Origin: Steromphala cineraria | Taxonomy: Eukaryota > Mollusca > Gastropoda > Trochida > Trochidae | NCBI GenBank assembly: GCA_916613615.1 | Contig: OU744727.1 | Coordinates: forward strand, 4,432,593 to 4,496,592 | Direction of reading: 5' to 3' | DNA length: 64,000 nt | Shown: positions 11,062 through 24,011 of the stretch, piece by piece | Position numbering within the stretch: the stretch's first letter is position 1 | How the letters are laid out: every line of letters starts with the position of its first letter | Translations under genes and position numbers: made by a program | The notes under the pieces: generated by a model | Database searches by the model: none | The model's input: the letters and a program-made list of their open reading frames with translations, nothing else | Told to the model about the DNA's origin: nothing

Positions 11062-11690
11062 CAGTCCTCTTAGTGATAACGTAACATCTCTTTCTTGTCA
11101 CGTGGTCACCACTCAAAACAGATATAGGAAACATATCCACAATGCACTTTGCAACAACCTTTTCATGACGCACAGATACTACAACCACTGATCAAAAATC
11201 CTTGTTCGTTCGATATTGCTTTGCATAGATACTGAAGGTAATCGAAGCGGACATAAAATGTCCACACACGTAGTGAATCTGCCTACTGAAAATTTCAATG
11301 GGCTAAAGCATTATGCTTCTGTCGTGGACGTTTCATGTGCAAATATTCATGCCATTTAGGCCAAGTAGACTTTACTCAAATTCAAGAAAGCAAAGTAACC
11401 ATATTCGCTAAAATAGATTAATAAATGTTGAGTTAGACGGCAAAAGAAGCTTTGTGAAACACCAAAATACAAACATGTTGTTGTCTGCCTGTATATATGT
11501 AGTAAATCGTGTGCTTTGTGATTATTGAATTTTTGATATATCGGCTTCAGACATCTACATGAGACTTGTTTAAAGGAGTAGCTGCAGGCCATGTACCTCG
11601 AGAATACATAGAAATAATGAGCTAGGCTAGTCTAGCAGTTTGTTTTATTTAAGTTTTATAAATAGACTATTATTATTATTATTATTATTA
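11062..11690 (+). repeat. tandem segmental duplication, copy 2, interrupted by a 231-bp segment
   Basis: Same order as copy 1, but split after GCTTTG (11218-11223) by sequence running to a second GCTTTG (11449-11454), where homology resumes with TGAAACACC. This copy also lacks about 18 bp present in copy 1 near 10850. It ends in an (ATT)n run at about 11670-11690. Confidence 0.8.
11224..11454. mobile_element. segment inserted in duplication copy 2, flanked by GCTTTG direct repeats
   Basis: 231 bp (225 bp plus one 6-bp repeat copy) absent from copy 1 at the homologous position (GCTTTG at 10806-10811). The direct repeat could be a target-site duplication or the scar of a deletion in copy 1. 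No terminal inverted repeats are obvious. Confidence 0.45.
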
Positions 11691-13252
11691 AGTTTTCCCA
11701 TAACTCAAGTAAATTTTTGTAACGGTGACTGTACAACAGATGCAGTTTAAAGTCGGAAACAACTAAGAACGTTATAGTCGACAAAGATACAATAATCTGT
11801 CAAGAAACATTTTACTTTCAGGAGAAGTTGTCACCCATAGTATCTGTCCTCTATGTTGTAGATATTTGATCAATATTTATCTAAATTGGAAGATGAAAAA
11901 AATAAAGATCGGTCTTTTAATTAATGAAGTCATGACAAAACGTTACGCAACGTTACAGTTGATACGTCATGTTCACATGGAAACGTTATGTTCTTTAATT
12001 ATAACTGCTAGAGGTTTAAAATAATGTCACAACATTGTTCCTGACATTATTTCACTTAAGAATCTTTATACAAATATGAATTTTTTCAGAGGTAATATGT
12101 TTAACGCTTACGTAAGCGTTTGATACAGTAGGATAAGCGATATCTTTGTCATAAAACGTCATACCTAGTATCTATCAGCAATGAAATTCTTAGATAACAT
12201 TTACAACTTATTCCATTGTTATATGATTTAGTTTTAATTTGTATCAATGTTTATATTTCAACATTTATACGTACACATACATGCATAATGATGTCCATAT
12301 CTCTTTACACAGTATTTTCAAATGATATAACACGTACACCGGTTAATGTAAAACATCTCTTGCTATTCAGTCCAACTATAGTCCTTTAATGGGCAAATTG
12401 TGCCATTGCTTCATATTGAATTTGAAATAGAAAGAAAGGAGATACATGGCAACAAGGTTATTCGAGAAACGTTTTATAGTTGTTGATAGCATCGATTTTA
12501 CTTAATTGAAGATTCATTCTTTTCGATTAATAGTTACGCTTGTTATCACCAGTCCTTTATTTGCATAGTGTATCTTTGTGTTCTATTAAAGGACAATATC
12601 AAATACATATGCATGTAACGTTTAGATAACTAATTCCCCCAAACATGTTGTAGCATTTAAAAATATATATGGCGTGCTTTCAAGATCTATGTAACCTTTT
12701 CTTCAAAGAACCGGAGACAGAAGTTTCTCTCTTGACTTTGAAGCAGAGCATAAAATATATCATTCTGTTTTACGTGAAATGGTAAGAAATGGTAATATAA
12801 TTTTTTTCAAATGATTAATTTGATAAAAATTGCTTTATCATGCTGTAACATAGCTATCAACACCTTCTATTTCGATTAATACAAGAACTTGCAAAGATAA
12901 CATGCATGTATTTTTTTCTTTAACCGAACCTAAAAGAAATGAAATATGTGCCTCAGCTAATGTATCAATTTGATTCCGGGAACATCATATTCAAATAACG
13001 TAAATGAATAAAAAGAATAGTCCCAAACTATCTCGTCTCGATAAGACACATCTGTCCCTTAAAGCAGTATGAATGAACCATCTTTATGACAGTGTGAATT
13101 GTTCGTATTACAACTTTTCTCGAATGTTTGTCTTTCAATAGATGGAGTATAACATTCTTGTCATTTTCAAGAAGAAAATAAAAACGAATCGATACAAACA
13201 AAAGTTCCATTACGTAATGGAAACTTTTAGAGTGCTTATTCCTATACATTGA
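11691..13252. other. AT-rich intergenic, no gene seen
   Basis: No ORF with protein-like composition, no RNA gene and no clear repeat boundary. Ordinary AT-rich sequence. Confidence 0.5.
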
Positions 13253-13735
13253 ATGTTAACGTTTTTCCATTCTTTAAGTACGATCTTTGGTTAAACCAAA
13301 GTGTTTGTGACTTTCGTGAACGATCAATTAATATGTTTTACCATGAATGGAATTCAACCCATGTTATTGCCCGTATAAATCGTTTAATACATTACTATAC
13401 AAACATAGGGTTATTTCACATTTATTATAATTAAATGTATCCGAAGTATCTTTAAACGGTATAGACTAGACTTTTTAGATCTAATTTTACGAATAAAGAA
13501 AGAAAAATACCAATAGTGAAATGTAAAAGAATATGTCAATTATGTAATTCTGTAATTAGCGATGAAGTCCACTTTTCTTTTGTCTGTCCATGCTCTGAAT
13601 TTTTACGAATGGAAAATATTTTGGATTCATACATATCAAAATTGTTTACACAATGTTTACAATGTTTTAACAATGTTTACAAATGCGTCACAGATGTAGA
13701 TCATACATGTTCCTGTCATATACTTTATTGATTAT
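13253..13735 (+). pseudogene. decayed LINE ORF2 C-terminus
   Basis: Two short ORFs, separated by stops but readable in one order, resemble the C-terminus of mollusc LINE reverse-transcriptase proteins. A helical stretch (NMFYHEWNSTHVIARINRLI) is followed by TRLFRSNF, then a Cys-His cluster RICQLCNSVISDEVHFSFVC with CP following and FLR. The pattern C..C ... DE.HF...CP....R is typical of that end. Stops near 13431 and 13450-13466 mark it as dead. The polymerase domain is not recognisable upstream. Recognised by motif pattern only. Confidence 0.42.
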
Positions 13736-15035
13736 GTTAATAATTTCTTTCAAGAAGATTCCTGAAAAAGATCAAGAAATACCAAATTCCTTAATTGTTT
13801 AAAGACTTTATCCTTTTGTTTGAATATTTATCATTCAATACAAACACCTTATTTGATAGAATGATTGAATTGTCTTTTGTTCAGCTGTAAGTGTCATGAA
13901 CATAGGAAATCACAACCAGGATTTTTTTGTGAATGAAAGAAATAGTTTCAAAATTATTATTATCACACGTATTTGATAAAACTTGATAAAAAACAAACAT
14001 TAAAAAAGTTAATTACCTATTGTTGAACTTTCCATGATATTGGAACTCTGTTTTGCTTGTTTGGTCACGGAATTAAGAATCTGGCAAAATAATATAACAC
14101 ATTTTCATATAACCTACAAATGTTGATAGATATTTATTGAATTTGTCCGTCAAAATTATGTAAGTTACCATAAGATGTAACAACCGATATTGGTGATATT
14201 TTCAAATGATTGAGAATCTCTTTCATGAATTACATATTCAAGTGGAAAAAGAAATATTTGAAAACTTGTTTGTTTAGTTCTATCTATTCGTTTATTCGTC
14301 TCTCTGCATTAAATAGATACCAAAGCGTAACAAGAGGACATTGATATGTTTTCTGTGCAGTACGGCAGTTTGTTTTAGTAGTCCTGAAAATATTATTTTG
14401 TCGTTAATTCTTTTTGTTTAATAATATACTGCTCAATCTTTATCTTCTTTACTTGACCATGTCCACATAAACAAGTGGTAGAGTATATGAAACCTTCGTC
14501 GATTTTTAACTAATACAAAGTTATAAATACAATAGAAATTGACAGCTTGACATGTGACGAATTTAAATTATCACATCATAAATTTTTCATCGAAAACTGG
14601 AAAATGCCAATATTTTTCAATCCATAAACAATCACTTGTCAACGTGTGAAGCATATATTACGTCATTAAAACTTCACATTGACATCTCGCATAAATACCT
14701 TTAACGTGTACATTTACCAAATGATTCCGTCTGAATAAATCATATAAATTATTTACAAACGTGTACAAGAACCTTGTTGAAAATAGTTCATCTAAATTTT
14801 TCATTTCATTTAATGTTGTAAGGTATCTTGTTAAATTACAACATGTAGCTTTTTAACTTTTCCTTAAAGAGCCTTATGTATCATTGAGATCTTTCAAATA
14901 TATTAGATAATAAATTCACATGAATAACTTGTTGATCATCCAGAATTTTCTACCTCGTGTTGCTGTAAGCGAGAATCAGTTCTTGATTAAAAATTTATCC
15001 ACATGTCAACTGTTCATTGATACCTTGGTTTAGTC
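13736..15035. other. AT-rich intergenic, no gene seen
   Basis: Nothing supportable beyond AT-rich sequence with scattered short inverted repeats. Confidence 0.5.
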
Positions 15036-15435
15036 ACCGGTATGACTGAGAACAATTGGGCAATCATTTCTCTACGGTCTCTTTTAATTGAGGATACGAA
15101 TAAATAATTTACCCGTATCTCATTATTCCGTTTAGGAGAACTACTTTAAGAAAATCAAGCTTTGGGAAGATTTTACACACGCAAAACGATTATCAAATTT
15201 AACTACGAAAAGATAAAGGTTACATAGAATCAGAGACATTATATACATAAATTTTATATGTATATATTGTCTCTAGTGTAATACAATAATTATCAAATGA
15301 GAAAAAGGTTAAATGTAACACTTCAAACAATATCAAAAGGATTGGACATGTTGACAAGTGAAATAATTGTTAGCTATTAACTGAATTATTTTAAAAGATA
15401 AGCATAAATACAATTAAAACATTAAAACCTTGTTT
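15036..15435 (+). repeat. diverged tandem duplication, copy 1
   Basis: Shares ordered blocks with 15442-15775: GTATGACTGAGAA, GGGCAATCATTTCT, AAGAAAATCAAGCTTTGGGA, AAAGATAAAGGTTACA and AATAATTGTTAG. Roughly 80% alike by eye. Confidence 0.7.
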
Positions 15436-15441
15436 ATTTTC

Positions 15442-15775
15442 TCCGTATGACTGAGAAAAGCTGGGCAATCATTTCTGTACAGTCGCTATTAATTGAGAAC
15501 ACGAATAAATAATTTATCCGTATATCACTTTTTCGTTTATAAGAAACACTTTAAGAAAATCAAGCTTTGGGAAGATACTACACACGCAAAAACGACGATC
15601 AAGTGTAACTACAAAAAGATAAAGGTTACACATAATAATAATTACCAAATGAAAATAATTTAAAATTCAAACACTATCAAAAGAATTTGACATATGACAT
15701 TCTCACAAGTGCAATAATTGTTAGAAGCTACTTAAAAAGCTGACCATGAATTATTTTGTTTAAATATGAATCTGT
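15442..15775 (+). repeat. diverged tandem duplication, copy 2
   Basis: Partner of 15036-15435, shorter and with several small indels. No coding potential. Confidence 0.7.
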
Positions 15776-16759
15776 AAAGAAACACGAAAGCGCATTTATA
15801 TATATTTATTTAGAACGTTAAATACAATTTTAAAAAGTAATGCAGTTTCTAGAGTTCCAACATCTGACTTACTATGTTGTAATTTGTTAAAAATTAACAT
15901 TCTGAAAAAACACATTAAGAGTTTCATAACTTTGCAACTATTTACATGTAGCCTCCTATACGACAAATCAAATCGTATAGGAAATAACAGATTGTTGTAA
16001 ATAAAATATAAGAAATGGTTTATTAAAAAAACGACATACACATAAACATTGATATACATTTCATAGCGTTATGCAACCTAACATACATTCCATATTTCAA
16101 CAATCGTCGTAAAATTGTTTTTAATAATACCCTTCTCTCAAAATACAATATTTTATTATAAAAAATTCATTGAAATAATTTTGTTGGCGTTGTGAAATTG
16201 ATACCTAAATCCGGAAACGCTATACTAGTATTCTATAACCTTTGCTTCTGTTAGGTAATGTTTATCTACATGATTTTTGTTCTTTTCATAATTTTATTTT
16301 ATGAAATAGAAAATGTAGTTTTCTCGTGTGTTATCAACTTCAAGCATGTATTTAATGTATTGTTTTGCTTACATCAACAACTAAAAATAATCTTTTTTTT
16401 TCGATTCAATGGTTTTGATTTTATATAGGCTTTATTTTATTATTTTTATTTATATAAACAACGTTGGAAGGACAATATCCCTTGTTAGAACGTTACATTA
16501 CTCCTAAACACCCTGTATGTCCTTTCTCTGTGAAATAAGAACTTGCTCTTTCGTCTCTATTCCTCTACGAAGCGCCATTCTGATAAAGTAAATTTATTTC
16601 CCATCAGCATAATGGTAAGCCTTATAGCCTTATTGGATTATTGACTATTATGTACAGCAAATTTAAGAAAATGAAGAATTTCATAATATATTGAATTATG
16701 AATTTTGATAATGTTTTCAAATTTATAAGTTTCAACCAATCTTGTAATCAGGGCCATGA
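15776..16759. other. AT-rich intergenic, no gene seen
   Basis: No feature is supported. The ORF on the minus strand is low-complexity AT-rich translation. Confidence 0.5.
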
Positions 16760-17320
16760 TAATTGACCAACCAAAGAAAATGATTCCAGTCCATCGCTAT
16801 AACAGTGCAGAAGAGAACCGTCACTTCCGGTTAGTCAAAGCAAAAGTAGGTAAGCGTACCACCCGCCGCCCTTCTCCCACTGATTCCACGTATCTCTCTT
16901 GGACACCATGGCAACCAGATAGGAATTAAGTTCTCTACTCTACGCCGCTCTGTTTAAAGTGTGATGTTATTTCTTGTCGCAAATCAGATCAAGCGAGTCA
17001 TGAAGCGGGTTCTCTCGGCTAATTAAGACAGAGCCCTGGGCTAGGTGATTTTGTCTTGAACGAATTGGGCAATTTTAGATTAGACCATAAATAATTCAGA
17101 CTTTCATCTGCTGGTCCGTCTCTCGCAGAGAGATTCTAGCACTTCTTTCCTCCCGACGTGTGGAGGGATCGCTGGGGATGACCCTGTAGCGGAGTTCTGG
17201 AGGAAAGTGCACAAGAAACTCCGTGCAGTATGGACTTGACTCCATAAAAATCTTTGTCATCATACAAGGATAGGCAGCGAAAAAATTAACTTTTTCAATC
17301 TTAAGCATTTGAAGCAGTTA
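16760..17320. promoter_or_regulatory. GC-richer island with X-box/RFX-like site and homeodomain core (candidate enhancer)
   Basis: Stands out from its AT-rich surroundings in base composition. It contains ACACCATGGCAACC at 16903-16916, close to the RFX/X-box palindrome (one arm perfect, the other imperfect), and a GCTAATTAAG homeodomain-type core near 17018. No ORF in it looks protein-like. Called regulatory on composition and motifs only. Confidence 0.3.
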
Positions 17321-19990
17321 CTTAATTGTTTTCCGCTGCCTGGCATGTTCGCTCACACGGCAATGATTTTGACTCAGTAGGAAAGGAAAACTTCATCGGG
17401 GCAATTTTAGCAATTTATTCTTCAATATGCATCTCACTATTTTTGCTTGGTAGTTTTGTTAAATTTTCAATAAATTTCCAATGTTCGACTGAGATTCTGA
17501 TGAGAGTTATCGATCTTTCTTTTGAAAAAAAACCCTTTTAGTTATGGTTTATAAACTGAAACAATCGAAACCTTAAATCAAAACTAAAATATTGCAAACA
17601 TAAAAACATATACGTGTGTCTTAAATGTGATTAAGATACCATGTATACGGTATCCTCAAAGTCTGTATGTTAAATTAACTAATGTACATACCATGTTTCA
17701 TAATCATTTGATTATTTTACAACAGGAAGTAATTATTCCAGATTAAACTATGAGCTATTTTCAATTTTAGTCTTTGATTTATTTCCAAAACTATTTGTGA
17801 TATCTAATGAAATATTCAGCAAAAGTTTAAAGGAATTTGATCTGAAAATCTGATAATTGAAGTAAACTAAAACCTACTGTCTACGCAGAATATAAAGACT
17901 CTTAAACCAATTGATAGTATATTAGGTAAAATATTAAAATAACTCTCCACTTCTAATGATATTTAACGTAAACAGTATACGCATGCGATGTTCAAACTCT
18001 CCGTGTATGTTGTTGGGGTCATATGCCTTGAAAACTGAACAAATTCTGTCATGTCTGTTATCTTAAAAGAAAACATTCCTATCTTTTATTCGGTAGGTCT
18101 ATATTTGCGTTGTAAGATTAGAAATCGTGAAGACAATTTGTCTATATAATTACGAGTTTGTCATTATAAAAGAGTAAAATGCTGTCTGAACGAATATCAG
18201 AATTTACGGAACATACTTTTCTAAAATGTCTAAATGACATGATTTATTATTTTTGATTTAATTCAGAAGTGATTTTTTGATTTTCATCAGAATAAACCGG
18301 ATTTTGACTATATTTCCTTAGGTATTCATGCGTGATAAGGATGAAAATTTATATCATAACTGTACCAAGAGGTCAATACGAGGAATGTCAAAACTTTTGT
18401 CGAAAAAGGTCGTATACGTAGACAGACCAAAATAGCTTTTTCAATTTAGTTTACTTGTTAAATAAATTATTAAAAAAGTATAATATAAACTGAATTGCAC
18501 GTAACAAAGTGGCATACACACAAGTATACCTAGATATCAGGCTGAGTATGCAAACCTTACGTACTGCTCGCTGAACAGAGACACATCTTATACAACTATG
18601 CCGCATTTGAAACCATAAGAACCAGTGAGAGGAGAAATGAACCCTTCAAACTCTCAACTTCTTCAGTAATAAGCAGGTCATCCACACATTCAGCGAGTCG
18701 CCCATTTTGTTGCTGAACTTTTGTTCATATCGTAAATATCGTGCACTTTCAAATATTTAAATTTTTTCGAGTAAGTAAACAAGACATAGCACAGACAAGA
18801 CATAGTGTTGCGAGGTTTTTTCGAGTCTTTCCTCCAATAATTCCGGGTTCAAGTTAGATGTATCATAAGCGTTAAAACTAGCACAGACGTTATGTTTAAG
18901 TCATATTATATGTGGAAAACATCACAGGTGGTCGTGATGGCAAGTACCACACACACAAACACATAAATGGGTGGGTTTGTTACCTGAGTTATTCTTAGAC
19001 TCTCAAGGATTGTCACCAATTGAACAACTCTTAGACAATGCATAAAGACTGATCGCTTCTCATTAGGTGTCGATGCAGGTTTTGCATTTGAATTGAAATA
19101 ACCATGAGGAAGCGTCAACAAACGCTTGCTTTTTAGGGTTGATTTGAGGCATGTAGTCTTTAGAGGTTTATCTCGGCGATTTCCTCCCAAGAATTTTTTT
19201 GTCGTTTCTGTTGTCGCAATTCACCATAAGTTGTCACGAGATTTTGCATTACGAGGGAAGCCATGTTCACTTTTTGAAATGTTTTCAACCCGCCTTGGTA
19301 TGTCGTCAGTGTTGTCATTGGGCATGATAAATCAGTTGAGGTGCCGTTTACACTTTATCAGTAAAATAACAATGACCTCGAAAAATAGAGTGATTTGTGA
19401 ACATCTTCATTTGTCATAAAATTTTGGTTATTTAGAAAATAATTTTTTTTCATGTTAAACTACTTAATCATACGTTGAATGATGTGGTGGGTAGGACAAT
19501 GGAACCGTAAGAAACTTTGAGAAGGATGTTGCCTTTATTCATTAAAAAATATAAAAACGTCAATACCATACTCTAAGTCATTATGTATTGAGTATTGTCA
19601 TAGATCAGACATGATTATTACTTAATTGCTGTTCTTTTCTTCTTAAATCCTTTTATGTATATGTGATTAAGATATGTACACTTATAATAAACAAGTTTGT
19701 TATGATAAAAAATGTCCACTTTGATAGGTATACGAAAATCAACATTAGTCAATCTCTTACTCTCTCAGATTATAATATGATTCCCCGAAGTTAACAAACA
19801 ACACGTAAAACATCGCTGATGACAAGAAGAAGGCGTGAACTCAAAGCCCATGTCTACATGTATTAGCACAGCAACCATCAAGGCTTCATGTAAACATGTT
19901 GTGTGGAAAGCAGGATTTGTCTGCTGCAAACCGCGAAAGTGTCTAGAGTGTAAATAAGTGATGAGGAAATCAGTGTGAGGCTAGCTGTAT
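17321..19990. other. AT-rich intergenic, no gene seen
   Basis: No exon pair, RNA gene or repeat family recognised. Short ORFs on both strands have random-looking composition. Confidence 0.5.
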
Positions 19991-20580
19991 TTGTGGACTA
20001 AGTGATGGTCGTCCATCAAACAGGCAAGCGAGCAGGATGCGCAGTGTCAACATGGCGGGCCGTGCATGCATGTTCACCAGCCTTCTCTCCACAACCCCGT
20101 TATGATGGAGTGAGGGAGGATGTTTTATCCTTCTGCTGTGTGATACTCGTAAAGCAACCGTTAATACCTGCCGATTGTGTTGCCATTGCTATCTTTAACC
20201 GTGGGGCTGGTCTCCCACGGGGCTCGTAAGATTGGGAATGCCATTCACCAGCCTGCATAATTGACACATTTTTGTCAATTGACAACTGTCGGGTGTATGA
20301 AATATGCATGACAAGGGAGGCAACTGGTGTGTAAAGTTGGAAGCGGGAACTACTTTAGTGATAGATTAGCATATGCTAGCCCAACGACACGCGACCGCAG
20401 TGCTGCTTTTTTAATCAAGATCATTGGTCACGTGACCAGATCGATACGTGTATTATTGCCCGTTGTTCCGCCCTCTAGCGGCAAGTGGGAAGTGTCGATT
20501 TCCTGTACAAGAATAAAAAGACGGGCTCTTTTCAACAGGTACGCGTGCAGTGGCATCTGTTATACCCAGTGTTAACATAG
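19991..20580. promoter_or_regulatory. GC-richer island with CACGTG palindrome and CTCF-like site (candidate insulator/enhancer)
   Basis: Contains the 14-bp palindrome TGGTCACGTGACCA at 20425-20438, whose core GTCACGTGAC is the USF/MITF-TFE type E-box. The sequence CGCCCTCTAGCGGCAAG at 20469-20485 matches the reverse of the CTCF core. The sites are about 30 bp apart. ORFs in both strands look like chance readings of GC-richer DNA. Confidence 0.35.
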
Positions 20581-21599
20581 GATGGGGACATTAGGTCGAA
20601 ATTAACCCTTATTAATTAACTAATGATTCTTGATTTTAATAACACAATTAGGGTGATTAAAATCATATTGAAAACAATTTAGTATAATTTCTTCATATTA
20701 AAACGATAATTTTGAAGGAATTGATATATTCTTATTCGATCACCTCTTTTCGTAAATTACTAGTTAAAATATTTTCAAGGGGCAGTTTTATTGGTATATT
20801 TTGGAAAGAAATTCGAGGGTACTTTCCTGCATCAAAACTATTTTGATTTAAAGGATTTTCTTTTTAGGTAATGCTAACTAAACCCTAATGATACCCGATC
20901 TAAATATCAGCGTGGCATACCAAGTCACTGGTTCAACTCTCGGATCTAAGGTCGTACAAAATGGTGTTCACAAACATTGAAAACATGACCTATAAGACCG
21001 GCGGTGCCACAATTGAAAACAAACTTAAATGACATTTAACTTAATTTCGGTAATTATTTGTTGAAGACATTTAGGATTTAAGATTGTAGCTACCCTTTTT
21101 ATGAATATTTTATTTAATAAATGTGATAATATGAATGACTTTTTAAATTCTTTGGATTCGAATAAAATGTTAGAAAACTTTGGTCAAAATTATGTGAAGA
21201 AAACGTAACTTTCCTCTATCCTTTGAAGATTGTTTACTTTAAAATAATCTCTATACCCACTTGAAGGCTCTAAATTAATGTTTGGAAAAAATCAATAGTG
21301 TTGTTTTCCAGAGAATGTATATAATAAACTCTCAACTCCGAGATAGGTATTTTGCAAAAAATAGTTTGTCATGCTTGTAACTTTCATGATATAGCAAATT
21401 GTCATTTTTGCCATATAAATAAAAATAGAAATAGAATCAATAAACCATATGTTATCTGAGTGTCTAAACTCCAGATTATGGAAAGAACTAGAATCGTAAT
21501 TCAAACTCGGTTAAATAAGAATTCACAAATAAAATTATCATTTTGGTAATGAAAGGTCAGAACAATATTCCTGTTAATGCAATCATTGTGTCAGTCAAA
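20581..21599. other. AT-rich intergenic, no gene seen
   Basis: No supported feature. A GGTTCAACTCTCGG at about 20930 looks like an isolated Pol III B-box but lacks a tRNA context. Confidence 0.5.
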
Positions 21600-21919
21600 C
21601 AGTACTAATTGTTAACTTATTCAATGTTCTCATTCGCTTGTATTGTGGATTTACGTTTTTGTATCAGTTAACCAGTATATATTTACAGATGCAGTAGAAA
21701 TGGTTTTACACCAAAGTCGGAATATCTTAAAAATGAAATTGTATGGTACCATAGTTCGACGATGTATAATTTTATGTCACAGAAAATAAAGAAAATTATT
21801 TTTCAATATTTGTCAACTTTGGATTTATTACTTAGAAATAATCCTATTGTAGCGTAATGAAGTGAACCAGCCAATCGTGGATTTACGTTTTTGTATGCAT
21901 CTGCTGATTGCTCTTTTAC

Positions 21920-22290
21920 TCAAGGTTCCGTATTAGTTTGTATTGTGGATTTATGTATTTGTATACACGTACTAATTGTTAACTTATTCAATGTTCTCTA
22001 TTTGCCTGTTTTGTGGATTTATCCATCTGTATACATGTATTCATTACTAATTTATTCAATGTTCTCTATTTGCTTGTATTGTGGATTTATGTATTTGTAT
22101 ACACGTACTAATTGTTAAATTATTCAATGTTCTCTATTTGCCTTTTTTGTGGATTTACGTTTTTGTATACATAGACTATACTAATTGTTAACTTTTTCAA
22201 TGTTCTCATTCGCTTGTATTGTGGATTCATGTATTTGTATATATGTACTTATTGTTAAATTATTCAATGTTCTATATTTTCCTGTATCAG
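21920..22290 (+). repeat. 68-bp minisatellite, about five units
   Basis: TTCAATGTTCT recurs at 21987, 22055, 22123, 22196 and 22263 (spacings 68, 68, 73, 67), with GTGGATTTA and TTTGTATACA at matching offsets. Outlying partial units lie at about 21600-21670 and 21875-21900. The plus-strand ORF here is repeat translation. Confidence 0.8.
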
Positions 22291-22479
22291 AAAATATGGA
22301 AAATACATAAAGATACAGCATATTAAATGATTATGATGTTGGTAACGGTTTTTTTTCTTATCTTTTCATTCATTATGGTAGGTTACAATGTTGTGCAGTA
22401 ACAGAACGCAAGGAATGCATTGAATTGATTGGAATAAAGGTTAAGAGAGTCACAGGCAGCAGTAACTCGTTAACATTAA

Positions 22480-22834
22480 AGGGGCAGTAGCACGGGTTAT
22501 TTTTAGAATATAAGGTGATGTCAGGAAAATGAAAATTAATGGTTCCAATAGAAAGACAATGCCTTTAAACTAAATGAAGCAGTAATAATTCAAATATATA
22601 GTGTAAAGTTTAGCCATTCGATTCCTTTTTCTTACACAAAATGAATTAAAGGTGTTCACAAAAAATGGCCGCCAATGGATTTTATGTGAATCCTCATACT
22701 TTGTCCTCTGACTATGGGTGATTAGCTTGTGTAATGAGGTTGTTGACACTGTCAATATAATATATTACATTAACGTACAATTATAAGTGAAATATCTGAA
22801 ATATAAAATTATCAAAAAACGTGCTACTGCCCCT
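22480..22834. mobile_element. MITE, 355 bp, perfect 15-bp terminal inverted repeats, TTAA flanks
   Basis: Ends are AGGGGCAGTAGCACG and its exact reverse complement. TTAA lies immediately outside both ends (22476-22479 and 22835-22838), the target-site duplication expected of piggyBac-type insertion. There is no coding capacity. A related copy lies at about 24812-25171. Confidence 0.78.
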
Positions 22835-22838
22835 TTAA

Positions 22839-24011
22839 GGAGTATTACTAAAATGTACTAGAGGTTTTCTAATCATGTAATCAATCTACTAAGACATTTC
22901 TCTTGGAACTTCACAATTCTGATTTTATTACATGGAAAGCTACTTTCAAACAAATGATAAATTGTGTATATCTTTTAAAAATCTAGAATAATGCAAATTT
23001 CTAATGTTGATAGTTGTAGAGATATGTAATCTTTTACCTGAAAGAATGACGTTTTTCAATTCAATCACAACCCTAGTCCAAATAGACCTATTAAACATAC
23101 CAATCAAAGCACTTGCTGACTGTTGGCTAAATCGTTTCCCTTATTCTGAATTTTGTGTATTACATGTTTTCTGGAAATGAATTACTGTTTAAATCAATCC
23201 ATAAACTCTGCACACAATATCAAAGTAAGCAAAAACATACGTCTTCTAGTTCTATAAATAAATTATTTTATTTTTCAGCAGCTACTGTAAACAACGGATT
23301 AACCTGAGCTGAAAATCTAGAAGCTTTGCACCTTAAGTATACTACATTGATATGTGTGACATAGTAAGCATTCCTCTTCACAAGGAGGAATCCCCCTCCC
23401 AACTCACCACCCCCTCCCCCCTCCCTCTCCCCCCTCCCCCACCCCCTTTAGAAAGTGTAGTTGTCGTCTATTTATGGTACAGTGGAGCTCTGGAAATACC
23501 CCGGCATGCGGAGAATGTTGTCCGCACAAGAAGTCAAACAACCAGTTCACAAAAAGAACATGCATATTTTATACGACAGTTCTGTCTGATAGAATTCCAT
23601 TGATGTGTTTTCCAGTTGACATTTTGTCTTCTCGATCGATATGAATATCAATTTCTGAATGCCATTCAGACGTGTTGAAAAGTTTGACGGATTAATTTCT
23701 CTATCTTTTAATACCACTAAAATGAAAGATAAAATCTAATATAATTTAATATCAATTTAATTTAATTAGATTGAATTTTTCATATTACCTCAGTCCTTTA
23801 TTTGACAAATTTATATTCTTATTTACAAAAACAGTTGCTGATCAAGCCCCCTTTCAAAATTCCTGGATTCACCACTAGACATATGAAGCAGCTCATTGAA
23901 TTACAAACATCGTTAACTCAGCAAATTATATAGTTCACATGACCATGTACTTGCAAAACATGTAAAGATATATGATTTTTTTTTATGAAAATCAATATAT
24001 TTCTCCATTGA
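22839..24011. other. intergenic with a C-rich run, no gene seen
   Basis: Mostly AT-rich. A run of C-tracts interrupted by T at 23391-23450 would place several G-runs on the minus strand (G-quadruplex or i-motif potential). The plus-strand ORF at 23352 reads through it as poly-proline and is not protein-like elsewhere. Confidence 0.5.
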
